Origin: Lacticaseibacillus hegangensis
GTDB taxonomy: Bacteria > Bacillota > Bacilli > Lactobacillales > Lactobacillaceae
Length of the DNA: 64,000 nt
Reading direction: 5' to 3'
Assembly (NCBI RefSeq): GCF_003946465.1
Contig: NZ_RHOL01000005.1
Span: forward strand, 40,537 to 104,536
Under the pieces are notes generated by a model that saw only the letters and a program-made list of their open reading frames with translations, was not told the origin of the DNA and ran no database searches. Of the stretch, positions 54,759-63,896 are shown piece by piece. The translations under genes and the position numbers were made by a program. How positions within the stretch are numbered: position 1 is the stretch's first letter; the number at the start of each line of letters is the position of its first letter.

Positions 54759-55601
54759 ATGGCAAACATCAAACTGGTGACGGATTCATCAATTCAGTTG
54801 ACCCCGGAAGAAATCGCGAAGTACGACATTCACGTCATTCCGCTGACGATTATGATCGATTCCACCGTGTATGTGGACGGTGAGACCATCACGCGCGCCG
54901 AGTTTATGGATAAGATGGCGGCGGCCTCAGCGCTGCCAAAAACCTCTCAGCCGGCGATTGGGACTTTTCTCGATGTGTTCAACGACCTGACCGCTGACGG
55001 CAGCGAAGTGCTGGCCGTGCACATGCTCGAGGCCATTTCCGGCACGGTCAACTCCGCGCGCCAGGCCGCGGAGCTCTGCAAGGGCAAGGTGACGGTGGTG
55101 GATTCGCAGTTCACCGACCGCGCGCTGGCGTTCCAGGTGATCGAGGCCGCCAAGCTGATCCAGGCGGGCAAGCCGATGGCCGACGTGATCAAGCGGATGG
55201 AACAGATCCGCGACCACACGAAGCTGGTGATGGGCGTCTCTACGCTGGACAACTTGGTCAAGGGCGGCCGCATCAGCCGCGTGTCGGGGATGCTGTCATC
55301 GCTGCTCAACATCAAGGTGATCCTCGAAGTCACCGGCGGCGAACTCAAGGCCCTGCAAAAAGGCCGCGGCATGAAGACGCTGGTCAACTTCGCCGATAAA
55401 ACGGTTCAGCAAATGGCCAAGCTCGGCAACGTCAAGAGTGTCGGCGTGTCCTACGCCGGCGGTCAAAAGCTCGCCGAGGAAATCGGCGCCAAGGTCAAGG
55501 CCGCGCTGCCAACTGCGGAGCTCTTGGTGCGGCCGACCGATCCGGTGATCGCCACGCACACCGGCGATGGGGCCTTTGCAATCACGTACTACGTCGACTA
55601 A
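54759..55601 (+). CDS. DegV family fatty-acid-binding protein (FakB-like)
   Basis: A 280-residue DegV protein. Such proteins bind a fatty acid and present it to the kinase FakA for phosphorylation. Seen are KLVTDSSIQLTPEEIAKYDI at the start, KTSQPAIGTFLDVF with the lipid-contacting Thr-Ser, TVVDSQFTDRAL, and GGRISRVSGMLSSLLNIKVI. The start at 54759 gives MANIKLVTDSS, the usual form; its ribosome-binding site is weak. fakA is not in the window. Confidence 0.92.
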   Translation: MANIKLVTDSSIQLTPEEIAKYDIHVIPLTIMIDSTVYVDGETITRAEFMDKMAAASALPKTSQPAIGTFLDVFNDLTADGSEVLAVHMLEAISGTVNSARQAAELCKGKVTVVDSQFTDRALAFQVIEAAKLIQAGKPMADVIKRMEQIRDHTKLVMGVSTLDNLVKGGRISRVSGMLSSLLNIKVILEVTGGELKALQKGRGMKTLVNFADKTVQQMAKLGNVKSVGVSYAGGQKLAEEIGAKVKAALPTAELLVRPTDPVIATHTGDGAFAITYYVD

Positions 55602-55614
55602 AATAGATACATTC

Positions 55615-55640
55615 GGGTCGGGTTTCCCGGCTCTTTTTTT
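55615..55640 (+). terminator. degV terminator
   Basis: GGGTCGGG and CCCGGCTC (some G-U) close a 3-base loop, followed by seven T. Confidence 0.8.
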
Positions 55641-55655
55641 AGTTAAGGAGGACCC

Positions 55656-56504
55656 ATGAAAAAACACTGGTGGTTAAGTGTCTTGATCGTCCTCGCTTCG
55701 GCTGTGGTCACGTTCTTGATCTGGCAGGTGGCGGGGCCCAAGGCGCAGCCGATTCAACTCAAAGGGCAGGTGCAGCAGGTCAAGACCCTGCGCCTGGCCG
55801 CAGTCGGGGATTCCCTGACCCACGGCGTTGGCGATGAGACCAACAACGGCGGCTATGTTGGCCTGATACAGGCCGACCTGGAAAGCTCCGGCGTCTACCA
55901 GGTCGACACCTCAAACTACGGCGTGACCGGTGACACCAGCACGCAGATCCTCAAGCGCGTGAACAAGCAGAAAAAGCTGCGCACCGATGTCGAGCACGCC
56001 GACATTTTGACCGTCACGGTCGGCGGCAACGACCTGATGCACGTGCTGCAAAAGAACCTGCTGTCGATTTCGACGAAGGACGTCACCGACGGCGCAGCCA
56101 CTTACCAGCGCCATTTGACCAGTCTTTTGACCGCGCTGCGGCAGCTGAACCCGAAGGCGCCGGTGTACGTGTTCGGCGTCTATAATCCCTTCTACGTCTA
56201 TTTTCCCAATCTGACCGCGATGAGCACCAGCGTGAAGACTTGGAATAATGCGACGCAGGCGGCCCTGGGCGACTTTGATCACATGTACTATGTCGACATC
56301 GATTCGGTGCTGACCAAGGGTACCGGCACGCAGGCCAACAGCAAGTCCGACAAGGCAAAGCTGGAATCGGCCATGTCCGGCAGCAGCAAGAACCCGCTGA
56401 TCTTCGAGTCGGATCACTTCCACCCGAACAACGCCGGGTATGCGCTGATGACGTCGCAGCTCTGGAAGAAAATGCAAGCAACTAAGCAATCCTGGGAGAA
56501 ATAA
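55656..56504 (+). CDS. SGNH/GDSL-type extracytoplasmic hydrolase (YpmR-like)
   Basis: A 282-residue protein with an N-terminal membrane anchor or signal (WWLSVLIVLASAVVTFLIWQ). An SGNH esterase domain follows: block I AAVGDSLTHGVGD with the nucleophile Ser, block III VGGNDLM, and block V SDHFHPNNAGY with Asp-x-x-His. It corresponds to Bacillus YpmR, also next to ypmS. The substrate may be a cell-wall acyl group or lipid. RBS is AAGGAGG. ypmS starts two bases behind it. Confidence 0.9.
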   Translation: MKKHWWLSVLIVLASAVVTFLIWQVAGPKAQPIQLKGQVQQVKTLRLAAVGDSLTHGVGDETNNGGYVGLIQADLESSGVYQVDTSNYGVTGDTSTQILKRVNKQKKLRTDVEHADILTVTVGGNDLMHVLQKNLLSISTKDVTDGAATYQRHLTSLLTALRQLNPKAPVYVFGVYNPFYVYFPNLTAMSTSVKTWNNATQAALGDFDHMYYVDIDSVLTKGTGTQANSKSDKAKLESAMSGSSKNPLIFESDHFHPNNAGYALMTSQLWKKMQATKQSWEK

Positions 56505-56506
56505 GT

Positions 56507-57139
56507 ATGCGAGAAGCAAAGACCCGCAAACGGGCCACCAAATCTGAAAACACACGGGCCCGCGGCCGCGTTAACCTGTGGCAATGGGCGTTCCTGATCC
56601 TGATCGGGCTGATGCTTGGCACCGGCGTCTGGCTGGGGCATTCGGTGTTGACGCCGGTCGCCCAAAGCTATTCGACGCAAGACACCACGACTGGCGACCC
56701 GGCGATGACCGTGTCCTTGACCAAGCGCCAGGCCAACGAGATCATTTCTTATTACCTTAACGATTTTCAAAAAGGCAGCAGCGTGAAGTACTCGCTGACT
56801 TTGGCTGACCAGGCCGTGCTCGGCGGGTCGTTCAAGTTTTTCGGCCAAAAAGTCGGCTTCAGCCTGTTGTTTGATCCGCTGGTGCTGAAAAACGGCAACG
56901 TCGAGCTCAAGGCGCGCCGGCTGAACGTCGGCAGTCTGCCGGTGCCGATCTCGTACGTGATGGGTTATGCCGCCAGCAATTACAAACTGCCCAACTGGGT
57001 CAGGATGAATAGCAAGCAGAAGACGGTTGTGCTAGACTTGAACAAATTCAAGATGGCTAACGGCATGCAGCTGAAGGCCACTAAGATCGACCTGCCTAAC
57101 TCGCAGATCGACTTCTCGGTTTACCTGCCGAAAAAGTAA
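56507..57139 (+). CDS. YpmS family (DUF2140) membrane-anchored protein
   Basis: A 210-residue protein. The basic cytoplasmic start (MREAKTRKRATKSENTRARG) is followed by one helix (LWQWAFLILIGLMLGTGVWL) and an extracytoplasmic domain with VSLTKRQANEIISYYLNDFQ and PVPISYVMGYAA, the DUF2140/YpmS pattern. The role is unknown; coupling with the SGNH enzyme directly upstream suggests a joint envelope task. RBS is GGGAGAAATA within the end of the previous gene. Confidence 0.88.
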   Translation: MREAKTRKRATKSENTRARGRVNLWQWAFLILIGLMLGTGVWLGHSVLTPVAQSYSTQDTTTGDPAMTVSLTKRQANEIISYYLNDFQKGSSVKYSLTLADQAVLGGSFKFFGQKVGFSLLFDPLVLKNGNVELKARRLNVGSLPVPISYVMGYAASNYKLPNWVRMNSKQKTVVLDLNKFKMANGMQLKATKIDLPNSQIDFSVYLPKK

Positions 57140-57176
57140 GCGGCAGGCTCGAGTGTGAGATAAGGGGGAAATTGTG

Positions 57177-57695
57177 ATGGCAGAAACAGCAATTTTTGCA
57201 GGTGGGTGCTTTTGGTGCATGGTCAAGCCCTTCGAGGAGCAGCCAGGCATTTTGAACGTGGTGTCCGGGTACACCGGCGGGCATGTCGCCAACCCAACCT
57301 ACGCGCAGGTCAAGGCCCACGAGACGGGCCACACCGAGGCCGTGCGGATCACGTATGACCCGAGTGTCGTTTCGTATGAGGACCTGCTCAACACTTACTG
57401 GCAGCAAACCGATCCGACCGACGCCATGGGTCAGTTCCAGGACCGCGGCGACAATTACCGGCCGGTGATTTACGTGGCCAACGAGGCGCAGCGCAAGGCG
57501 GCCGAGGCGTCAAAGGCGGCGCTTGAAGCCAGCGGCCGCTTCGACAAGCCAATTGTGACTTCAATCGAGGACGCCAAGCCGTTTTACGAGGCCGAACCTG
57601 AGCACCAGCAGTTTTACGCGCACAACCCGCGGCGCTTTGCCGAGGAGCACCAGCAGCGTCAGGAATTCATCGACAAAAACTGGAGGGACGCCTAA
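57177..57695 (+). CDS. msrA: peptide methionine (S)-S-oxide reductase
   Basis: A 172-residue MsrA repairing S-sulfoxides of methionine in oxidised proteins. The catalytic motif is [14 protein letters not shown] with Cys11 as the nucleophile; Cys14 is close by. [12 protein letters not shown] and [11 protein letters not shown] are family motifs. The ATG at 57177 is chosen over the GTG directly before it by its spacing to AAGGGGGAA. It overlaps yozE by one base (TAATG). No msrB is adjacent. Confidence 0.95.
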   Translation: MAETAIFAGGCFWCMVKPFEEQPGILNVVSGYTGGHVANPTYAQVKAHETGHTEAVRITYDPSVVSYEDLLNTYWQQTDPTDAMGQFQDRGDNYRPVIYVANEAQRKAAEASKAALEASGRFDKPIVTSIEDAKPFYEAEPEHQQFYAHNPRRFAEEHQQRQEFIDKNWRDA

Positions 57696-57928
57696 TGCGC
57701 CAAACCTTTTACCAGTACCTGATGACTTTGCGCAACCCGAATGACCACGGCGAAATCGCCAATTTTGCGCAAAATGCCTTCTTGGACCAGGCGTTTCCCA
57801 AGCAGGAAACTGATTTTGAAAAGCTCTCCAATTACCTGGAGCTGAACGCCGGCTATCTGCCGAGCATGAGTGTCTTTGACGAGGCGTACAACATGTACCT
57901 GAGCCACGAACACGTCGGAAGGAACTAA
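57695..57928 (+). CDS. YozE family protein (UPF0346)
   Basis: A 77-residue helical protein. The pattern [35 protein letters not shown] and YLELNAGYLPSM is typical of YozE/UPF0346, which is of unknown role. It is translated in the overlap behind msrA, and ctpA starts three bases after its stop, so all three share a transcript. RBS is TGGAGGGACG. Confidence 0.92.
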   Translation: MRQTFYQYLMTLRNPNDHGEIANFAQNAFLDQAFPKQETDFEKLSNYLELNAGYLPSMSVFDEAYNMYLSHEHVGRN

Positions 57929-57931
57929 AGT

Positions 57932-59443
57932 ATGGATAACGACCCAGAAAACCAGCAGCCAAACCCAACGCCGACCCCGGCGCCCAAGCCAACGCCAAAC
58001 CCAACGCCCACGCCAGAACCAGGCAAAAAGCGCATGCCGTACCGCTTTTCCAAGTGGGCAACGGCCCTGATCGCCGTGGTCGCGCTGCTGGTCGGCGGTG
58101 GCCTCGGCTACGCGCTGCATCCGGAGCTCAACCCGAGCGACAAGATCACGGTGCCGCCGGCCTTTTACAAGGTCATCGGCACGTACAACTCCATCAAGGC
58201 GAATTACTACAAGCCGATTTCGTCGACCAAGCTGGCTAACGGGGCGATCAACGGGATGATGGAAAGCCTGGACGACAAGTTTTCGACGTACCTGCAAAAC
58301 GAGGATAAGAAGAATCTGGATGACACCATGTCCGCCAGCTTCGGCGGCATCGGCGCCACGATCGAGCAAAATGGCACCAAGCTGACGGTGCAAAGCGTCC
58401 AGCCGACCAGTCCGGCCAAAAAGGCGGGGCTGCGCGCAGGCGACCAGCTGATCGCGGTCAACGGCAAGTCCGTTGAGAAAAAATCTGTCACTGAGGCCGT
58501 TGCCAAGATCCGCGGCAAGATCGGCACCAGCGTCAAGGTCACCATCCGCCGCGACAGCAGCGATCAAACCGTGACGATGACGCGGGCGCGGATCACTCAG
58601 GCGACCGTCACCTCGGCGCTGAACCAAACCGACAAGTCCGTCGGCGTGATCACCGTCGCGACCTTCTCCGAGCCGACCGCGGGCCAGTTCGAAAACGCAG
58701 TCAAAAAGCTGCGCAAGGAAGGCGCCAAGAAGTTCGTCGTGGATCTGCGCGGCAACGGCGGCGGCGAGCTCAACACGGCGCTGAAGATGGCGTCGATGGG
58801 GCTGAAGAACGGCAAGACCATCGTCAAGGTCCAAGACCGCGCCGGCAAGACCCAGGTTTACAAGGCCGGCAAGGGCTACGATGAGGGCTTCAAGATCACC
58901 GAACCAATCGCCGTCTTGATCGATGGCGATTCCGCCTCGGCCTCCGAGATTCTGGCCGCAGCCTGGAACCAAAGCGCCGGGGTGCCGCTGATCGGCAGCC
59001 AGAGCTACGGCAAGGGCACCGTGCAAAATGTTGCGCAGCTTGGCGACAACGCCGAGGTCAAGCTGACGATTGCCAAGTGGCTGACGCCCAACGGTTCTTG
59101 GATCAACCATAAGGGCCTGACGCCGACCATCAAGGCCGACTATCCGGCCTGGGCCAAGATCGCCGGTTTTGCTACCGCGAACATGAAGCTCGGCGACGAA
59201 AGTACCGATGTGAAGTCGCTCCAGACCTCGCTGGCCGCTTTGGGCTATGATGTTGGTACGGTCAACGGTTACTTTGGCCCGACCGTGCAAACGGCGGTCC
59301 AGAAGTTCCAGCAGGACAACGGCCTGCCAGTGACCGGTCAAACCAACGACGCCACGCTGACCAAACTGATCACGCTGCTGTCAGCTAAGCTGCAAAACGA
59401 TGACACGGCCATGGTGGCCGCCGTCAAACAGTTAGACAAGTAA
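57932..59443 (+). CDS. ctpA: S41 C-terminal processing peptidase with PG-binding domain
   Basis: A 503-residue membrane-anchored protease. A Pro/Thr-rich cytoplasmic start (about 1-30) is followed by one helix (about 43-62), a PDZ domain (about 130-215) and the S41 core. The catalytic Ser lies in DGDSASASEI (334-338) with Lys361 in GSQSYGKGTVQ. A peptidoglycan-binding domain ends the protein (VKSLQTSLAALGYDVGTVNG). The Pro-rich N-terminus is a lactobacillus trait. It probably processes exported or wall-associated proteins. Confidence 0.93.
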   Translation: MDNDPENQQPNPTPTPAPKPTPNPTPTPEPGKKRMPYRFSKWATALIAVVALLVGGGLGYALHPELNPSDKITVPPAFYKVIGTYNSIKANYYKPISSTKLANGAINGMMESLDDKFSTYLQNEDKKNLDDTMSASFGGIGATIEQNGTKLTVQSVQPTSPAKKAGLRAGDQLIAVNGKSVEKKSVTEAVAKIRGKIGTSVKVTIRRDSSDQTVTMTRARITQATVTSALNQTDKSVGVITVATFSEPTAGQFENAVKKLRKEGAKKFVVDLRGNGGGELNTALKMASMGLKNGKTIVKVQDRAGKTQVYKAGKGYDEGFKITEPIAVLIDGDSASASEILAAAWNQSAGVPLIGSQSYGKGTVQNVAQLGDNAEVKLTIAKWLTPNGSWINHKGLTPTIKADYPAWAKIAGFATANMKLGDESTDVKSLQTSLAALGYDVGTVNGYFGPTVQTAVQKFQQDNGLPVTGQTNDATLTKLITLLSAKLQNDDTAMVAAVKQLDK

Positions 59444-59450
59444 AGTAAGG

Positions 59451-59485
59451 CGCCTCGTTTCGTAAAGTCGAAACGAGGCGTTTTT
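59451..59485 (+). terminator. ctpA terminator
   Basis: A perfect 12-bp stem CGCCTCGTTTCG / CGAAACGAGGCG with a 6-base loop is followed by five T. Confidence 0.93.
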
Positions 59486-59493
59486 GTATGTCC

Positions 59494-59615
59494 GGCTAAT
59501 GGTTGCCATTAGCCAACGCTGCCACTTGGCGAGGGCTCTGGCCGGCTTTTGGCGGCTGGGTTTGCTACGATTAAAGTAACCTCAGGAAACGATCAGGGTT
59601 TGACCAAGTTTGACG
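59494..59615 (+). promoter_or_regulatory. palindrome and CtsR-like repeat before the GH65 gene
   Basis: GGCTAATGG-TTG-CCATTAGCC (59494-59514) is a perfect 9-bp palindrome. TTTGACC (59599) and TTTGACG (59609), three bases apart, resemble a CtsR site with one heptad imperfect and a non-consensus spacer. Neither has been tied to a known regulator here. Confidence 0.35.
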
Positions 59616-59670
59616 TTTGGGACAAAAATAGTTAACATAATCTTGTACCCTTTTCTGAAAGGATGATTAA

Positions 59671-62391
59671 ATGAGAACAATCTCGTTAAAGATCTTGACG
59701 GACGCCATTGAAATGGATGTGCCCCAGGCAAACGCGGAAATGCAGCCGCGGCACATCGTGATCCGGTATGACCCGGACCAGTCAATTGGCGAAAACCTTG
59801 AAAACATTCGTGTGAAATTAGTCGGCGTCGACTTTGACGCCATCATTATCGAGAACCCCTTGACCTATCCGTTTTCCGACACGGTCGTGGGGCTGAACCA
59901 CCAGCGCATCGACATCGGGCTGGCGCTGACCAACCTGTTCAACGTGCCAGTGGTGGCGCGGCCGACCGTGACCAAGGCCGGCCTGGACCAGGCCGTCAAG
60001 GCCAAGCGGACGTACAACAGTTGGCACCTGGATTATTACGGCGAGTATCAGGGCAAGCGCAACTTTGGTCAAGAGGCGATGCTGACGATCGGCAACGGCT
60101 ATTATGGCCTGCGCGGGGCCTATGTGGAAAGCCGCGCGGACGATGATAACTATCCGGGCCTGTACGTGGCCGGCGTTTACAACCAGAACACGACGCCGGT
60201 TAATGGCCGCGACGTGGTCAATGAAGACCTGGTCAACCTGCCAAATCCGCAGGCGCTGACCATCGGCATCGATCACGCAAATCCGTTCAAAATTCGCCAC
60301 AGTGACATCACCGACAGCTACCGCAGCCTCGATTTGAAAACCGGCCAGTTGACGACGACGCTGATGGTGACCATTGGCACCGGGCATCAAATGATGGTGC
60401 GCGCAACCAAGGTGGCGGACATGCGCCATTTTCACCGGCTCGCGCTTCGCTACGAGTTCACGCCGCTGAATTTTGCCGGCAGTGTGCAGGTCTACGGCAC
60501 GATTGACGGCGACGTCGTGAACGAAAACGTGGCGCGCTACAACCAGTTCGACCAGCACCACATCACCGTGACGGGCATGGCCAGTGCGGCCAACAAGGCG
60601 CTGCTCACCGGCACCACCAAAAATTCTGGCATTGCGTTTGCCATCGGCAGCAAGCTGACGAGCCCCAACCGCGACTTGCGCGAGCAGGTGAAAACCACCA
60701 CCGGGGCCAAGGCGATTCGCCAAACTGTGGACCTGACCGTCGAGCCGGGCAAGACCTACACGATCGACAAGCTGGTCGCGCTGTTCACCAGTCGAGAAAG
60801 CGGCGAGACGCCGCTTGATACCGCCGTCTGGGATGAGCTGGATGAGGTCAGCTTTGCCGATACCGAAAAAAGCACCGCGGCATTTTACGGCGATGTCTGG
60901 CAAGGCGACGACATTGCGATCCAAGGCGACACAATCAGCCAGAAGCTGACCCGCGTCAACATTTTCCACCTGTTCGTGTCAGGCGCGGCCTTGGCCAGCA
61001 ATCAGCTCGACGCTTCGGTCGGGGCCCGCGGGCTGCACGGTGAAGCCTACCGCGGTCATGTCTTCTGGGACGAGATGTTCGTCATGCCGTTTTACGCGAC
61101 CCACGCGCCCAAAATTGCCAAGGCGATGCTCGATTACCGCTACCGGCGGCTGCCGGCGGCGCGCGCGTATGCGCAAAGCATTGGCAAACAAGGCGCGATG
61201 TACCCGTGGCAGTCGGGGATGAAAGGCGACGAGCAATCGCAGTTCGTCCACCTGAACCCGCTGACCAACCAGTGGGACCCCGACAACTCGCGGCGCCAGC
61301 GCCATGTCTCCTTGGCGGTGGCCTACGACGCCTGGCTGTACTGGCACATCACGGGCGACGACCAGTACATGAAAGATCAGGGCCTGGAACTGCTGCTGTC
61401 GGTCGCGAAGTTTTGGCTGAGCATGGCGACGCTGGATAAGACCACCGGCCGCTACCACATCAGCGGCGTGATGGGGCCGGATGAGTACCACGAAAGCTAC
61501 CCGAACAGCGACGAGGCCGGCCTCACCGACAATGCGTACACGAACATCATGACGGCATGGCTATTTCAGCTGATTGGAAAGCTGAAACCGCGATTCGCCA
61601 AGCGCGGATATGCGGCCGCCGCCAAGCGGGCCACTTTTACCGCGCACGACTTTGATCAGCTCGCTGTCGTGCGGCGCAAGTTGACCCTGGACGTCAACGA
61701 CAACGGCATCATCGGCCAGTTCGCCGGCTACTTCAAGCTGCCGACGCTGGACTTTGACGCGTACCAGAAAAAGTACGGCGACATTTCGCGTATCGACCGC
61801 ATCTTGAAGGCGGAAGGCAAAACGCCGGACGCCTATCAGGTGGCCAAGCAGGCCGACACCATGATGGCGTACTTCCTGCTGGATCCGGCCACCATCGAGG
61901 GCCTGATCGCCGACATGGGTTACCAGCTGCCGGCGGATCATTTTTCCCAGAACCTGGAGTTCTACCTGGAGCGGACGACGCACGGCTCGACGCTGTCGCG
62001 GATCGTGTACGCGGTCCTCACGCGCATGGACAACCGCCGCGACCAGTCGTGGAAGCTGTTCCATCAGGCGCTGTTCTCGGACTACTACGACATTCAAGGC
62101 GGCACCACCGCCGAAGGCATTCACCTGGGCGTGATGGGCGCCACGCTGTACGTGGAGGAGTCCCTGTACGGCGGCGCGAATCTGCTTAGCTCGCAGCTGC
62201 GGTTTGATCCAGAGCTGCCGAGTCAGTGGCACCAGTTGCATTACCAGCTGCACTTCCAGGGCGCAGCGGTGGCAGTCACCGCTGATCATAACGCAGTCAC
62301 GCTGAAGGCGGACCAGGATCTGCAAGTCACAGTTGCAGGCAAGCCGGTCGCACTGACGGCTGGGCAGCCTGTGACCGTGGACTACCGTTAG
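59671..62391 (+). CDS. GH65 disaccharide phosphorylase with N-terminal extension
   Basis: A 906-residue member of glycoside hydrolase family 65, whose inverting phosphorylases split alpha-glucobioses such as maltose, trehalose, kojibiose or nigerose into glucose and beta-glucose 1-phosphate. The catalytic acid is Glu605 in MGPDEYHES. LHGEAYRGHVFWDEMFV and LERTTHGSTLSRIVYA are typical. The usual start lies near residue 117 (SWHLDYYGEYQGKR, IGNGYYGLRG); about 115 extra residues of unknown fold precede it. pgmB directly follows, which supports a phosphorylase over a hydrolase. The substrate cannot be set from sequence. Confidence 0.9.
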   Translation: MRTISLKILTDAIEMDVPQANAEMQPRHIVIRYDPDQSIGENLENIRVKLVGVDFDAIIIENPLTYPFSDTVVGLNHQRIDIGLALTNLFNVPVVARPTVTKAGLDQAVKAKRTYNSWHLDYYGEYQGKRNFGQEAMLTIGNGYYGLRGAYVESRADDDNYPGLYVAGVYNQNTTPVNGRDVVNEDLVNLPNPQALTIGIDHANPFKIRHSDITDSYRSLDLKTGQLTTTLMVTIGTGHQMMVRATKVADMRHFHRLALRYEFTPLNFAGSVQVYGTIDGDVVNENVARYNQFDQHHITVTGMASAANKALLTGTTKNSGIAFAIGSKLTSPNRDLREQVKTTTGAKAIRQTVDLTVEPGKTYTIDKLVALFTSRESGETPLDTAVWDELDEVSFADTEKSTAAFYGDVWQGDDIAIQGDTISQKLTRVNIFHLFVSGAALASNQLDASVGARGLHGEAYRGHVFWDEMFVMPFYATHAPKIAKAMLDYRYRRLPAARAYAQSIGKQGAMYPWQSGMKGDEQSQFVHLNPLTNQWDPDNSRRQRHVSLAVAYDAWLYWHITGDDQYMKDQGLELLLSVAKFWLSMATLDKTTGRYHISGVMGPDEYHESYPNSDEAGLTDNAYTNIMTAWLFQLIGKLKPRFAKRGYAAAAKRATFTAHDFDQLAVVRRKLTLDVNDNGIIGQFAGYFKLPTLDFDAYQKKYGDISRIDRILKAEGKTPDAYQVAKQADTMMAYFLLDPATIEGLIADMGYQLPADHFSQNLEFYLERTTHGSTLSRIVYAVLTRMDNRRDQSWKLFHQALFSDYYDIQGGTTAEGIHLGVMGATLYVEESLYGGANLLSSQLRFDPELPSQWHQLHYQLHFQGAAVAVTADHNAVTLKADQDLQVTVAGKPVALTAGQPVTVDYR

Positions 62392-62400
62392 GAGGCACTT

Positions 62401-63090
62401 ATGACAACATTTGAACAACTAAAAGGCGCCGTCTTTGACTTGGACGGCGTGATCACGGACACGGCGCGGTTTCATTCACAGGCCTGGAAGCAGATCGCCG
62501 ATAAGGTCGGGGACGGCTGGGACGAGGAACTGGCCGACGCACTGAAGGGCATTGACCGCATGGCGTCGCTTGATCTGATTTTGAAGCACGGCGGCAAGCA
62601 ACATGATTTCACGCCGGCGGAAAAAACAGCGCTGGCCACCGAGAAAAACACGCGTTACCTGCAGCTGGTCGACACGCTGACCCCGGCCGACATCTTGCCA
62701 GGGATCCAGGATTTTCTGGATGCCTTGCGGGCTGGCGGCTACAAGCTGGCGCTGGCATCCGCGTCGAAAAACGCGCCGCGGGTGCTGAAAAACCTGGGGC
62801 TGACCGACTACTTCCCGCACATAGTCGACCCCGCCACGCTGACCCACGGCAAGCCGGATCCGGAAATTTTCGTCAAAGCTGCCGAAAGCATCGACCTGGC
62901 GCCTGAGGCCTGCATCGGCATTGAAGACGCGGCCGCGGGCGTTCAGGGCATTAACGCGGCCGGTGAACTGTCAATCGGCATCGGGGATGCTGAAGAGCTG
63001 CACGAGGCCTGCATCGTCTTTCCGTCGACCGCCGAGCTGACCCTGCCCAACATTAAGGCCGCGATGGAAAAGGGCGATGTGCATGCCTAA
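62401..63090 (+). CDS. pgmB: beta-phosphoglucomutase
   Basis: A HAD-superfamily mutase of 229 residues turning beta-glucose 1-phosphate into glucose 6-phosphate. The nucleophile is Asp13 and the acid/base Asp15 in VFDLDGVITDTA; the cap region has GIDRMASLDLIL, and LASASKN, KPDPEIF and GIEDAAAGVQGI follow. It starts nine bases behind the GH65 stop with AGGAGGC as its site, so the two form one pathway unit. It overlaps the next gene by eight bases. Confidence 0.95.
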   Translation: MTTFEQLKGAVFDLDGVITDTARFHSQAWKQIADKVGDGWDEELADALKGIDRMASLDLILKHGGKQHDFTPAEKTALATEKNTRYLQLVDTLTPADILPGIQDFLDALRAGGYKLALASASKNAPRVLKNLGLTDYFPHIVDPATLTHGKPDPEIFVKAAESIDLAPEACIGIEDAAAGVQGINAAGELSIGIGDAEELHEACIVFPSTAELTLPNIKAAMEKGDVHA

Positions 63091-63850
63091 AGCAGTTGTC
63101 TTTTTCGATTTGGATGGCACGCTGCTGCGCGATGATAAGTCACTGGCCAAAAGCACGGTGGCGGCCATCCACCAGCTGCGCCAAAACGAGGTGCTGCCGG
63201 TGGTCGCGACGGGCCGCAACATTTTTGAGATTCAGTATGTGCTGGATCAAACCGGTATTGATTCGATCGTCTCGGCCAACGGCAGCTATGTGCAGTATGA
63301 GGGCCGCAAGCTGGACGCGGCGGTGATCCCGACCCCACTGATCGAGGCGTTCAACGCCTTTGCCGCAAAGCAAGGCGATCCGGTGGCGTGGTTCAACAAC
63401 CAAACTTTCGCGTTGAGCCAAGAGACCGAAGCTACACGGCGAAACTTTGCGCTATTAAAGTTGGATGCTCAGGTGATTCCAGACTGGTACCAAACCCACG
63501 AGGTCAACTTTATGTTCGTGTTCAACACGGACAAGGAAGCCCTGTACAGCCGGCAGTTTGCCGGTCAGCTGGACCTTGTCCGCAATAATCCGCGCGGCCT
63601 GGACACCATGCTGGCCGGCGTGTCCAAGCGGACCGGTATTCTGAAGCTGCTCGCCGAGGCGGGGCTCACCGGCATTCCCACTTACGGGTTTGGCGATGAG
63701 CTGAACGACGAGCCGATGCTGAAGCTGGTCGATCATCCTGTGGTGATGGGCAACGGCAATCCCAAAATGAAGGCACTGGCCGAATACGTGACCGGCGATA
63801 ACATGCATGACGGGATTGGCCAAGGGCTGCGGCACTTCCAATTGATCTAA
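63083..63850 (+). CDS. Cof-type HAD phosphatase
   Basis: A 255-residue HAD IIB hydrolase (Cof family). Motif I is FFDLDGTLLRDD with Asp9 and Asp11. VVATGRN and SANGSYVQYEG precede a large cap, and GFGDELNDEPMLKLV gives the metal-binding motif. Such enzymes dephosphorylate sugar phosphates or related metabolites. Start at the ATG at 63083, eight bases behind AAAAGGG; the ATG at 63077 is too close. It is the third gene of the GH65-pgmB unit. Confidence 0.9.
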   Translation: MPKAVVFFDLDGTLLRDDKSLAKSTVAAIHQLRQNEVLPVVATGRNIFEIQYVLDQTGIDSIVSANGSYVQYEGRKLDAAVIPTPLIEAFNAFAAKQGDPVAWFNNQTFALSQETEATRRNFALLKLDAQVIPDWYQTHEVNFMFVFNTDKEALYSRQFAGQLDLVRNNPRGLDTMLAGVSKRTGILKLLAEAGLTGIPTYGFGDELNDEPMLKLVDHPVVMGNGNPKMKALAEYVTGDNMHDGIGQGLRHFQLI

Positions 63851-63862
63851 ATTGGCTAATAC

Positions 63863-63895
63863 AACAGGGGCACACAGTAAGCGTGCCCCTGTTTT
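63863..63895 (+). terminator. terminator of the GH65 operon
   Basis: A perfect 11-bp stem AACAGGGGCAC / GTGCCCCTGTT is followed by TTTT. The group II intron-like sequence begins two bases after the last T-run base. Confidence 0.92.
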
Positions 63896-63896
63896 G

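Noticed and set aside
57692..59341. Minus-strand open frame of 549 codons over yozE and ctpA
   Set aside because: It is a shadow of ctpA. Composition is Arg/Leu/Gly-rich as expected for reverse-frame translation, with no start signal.
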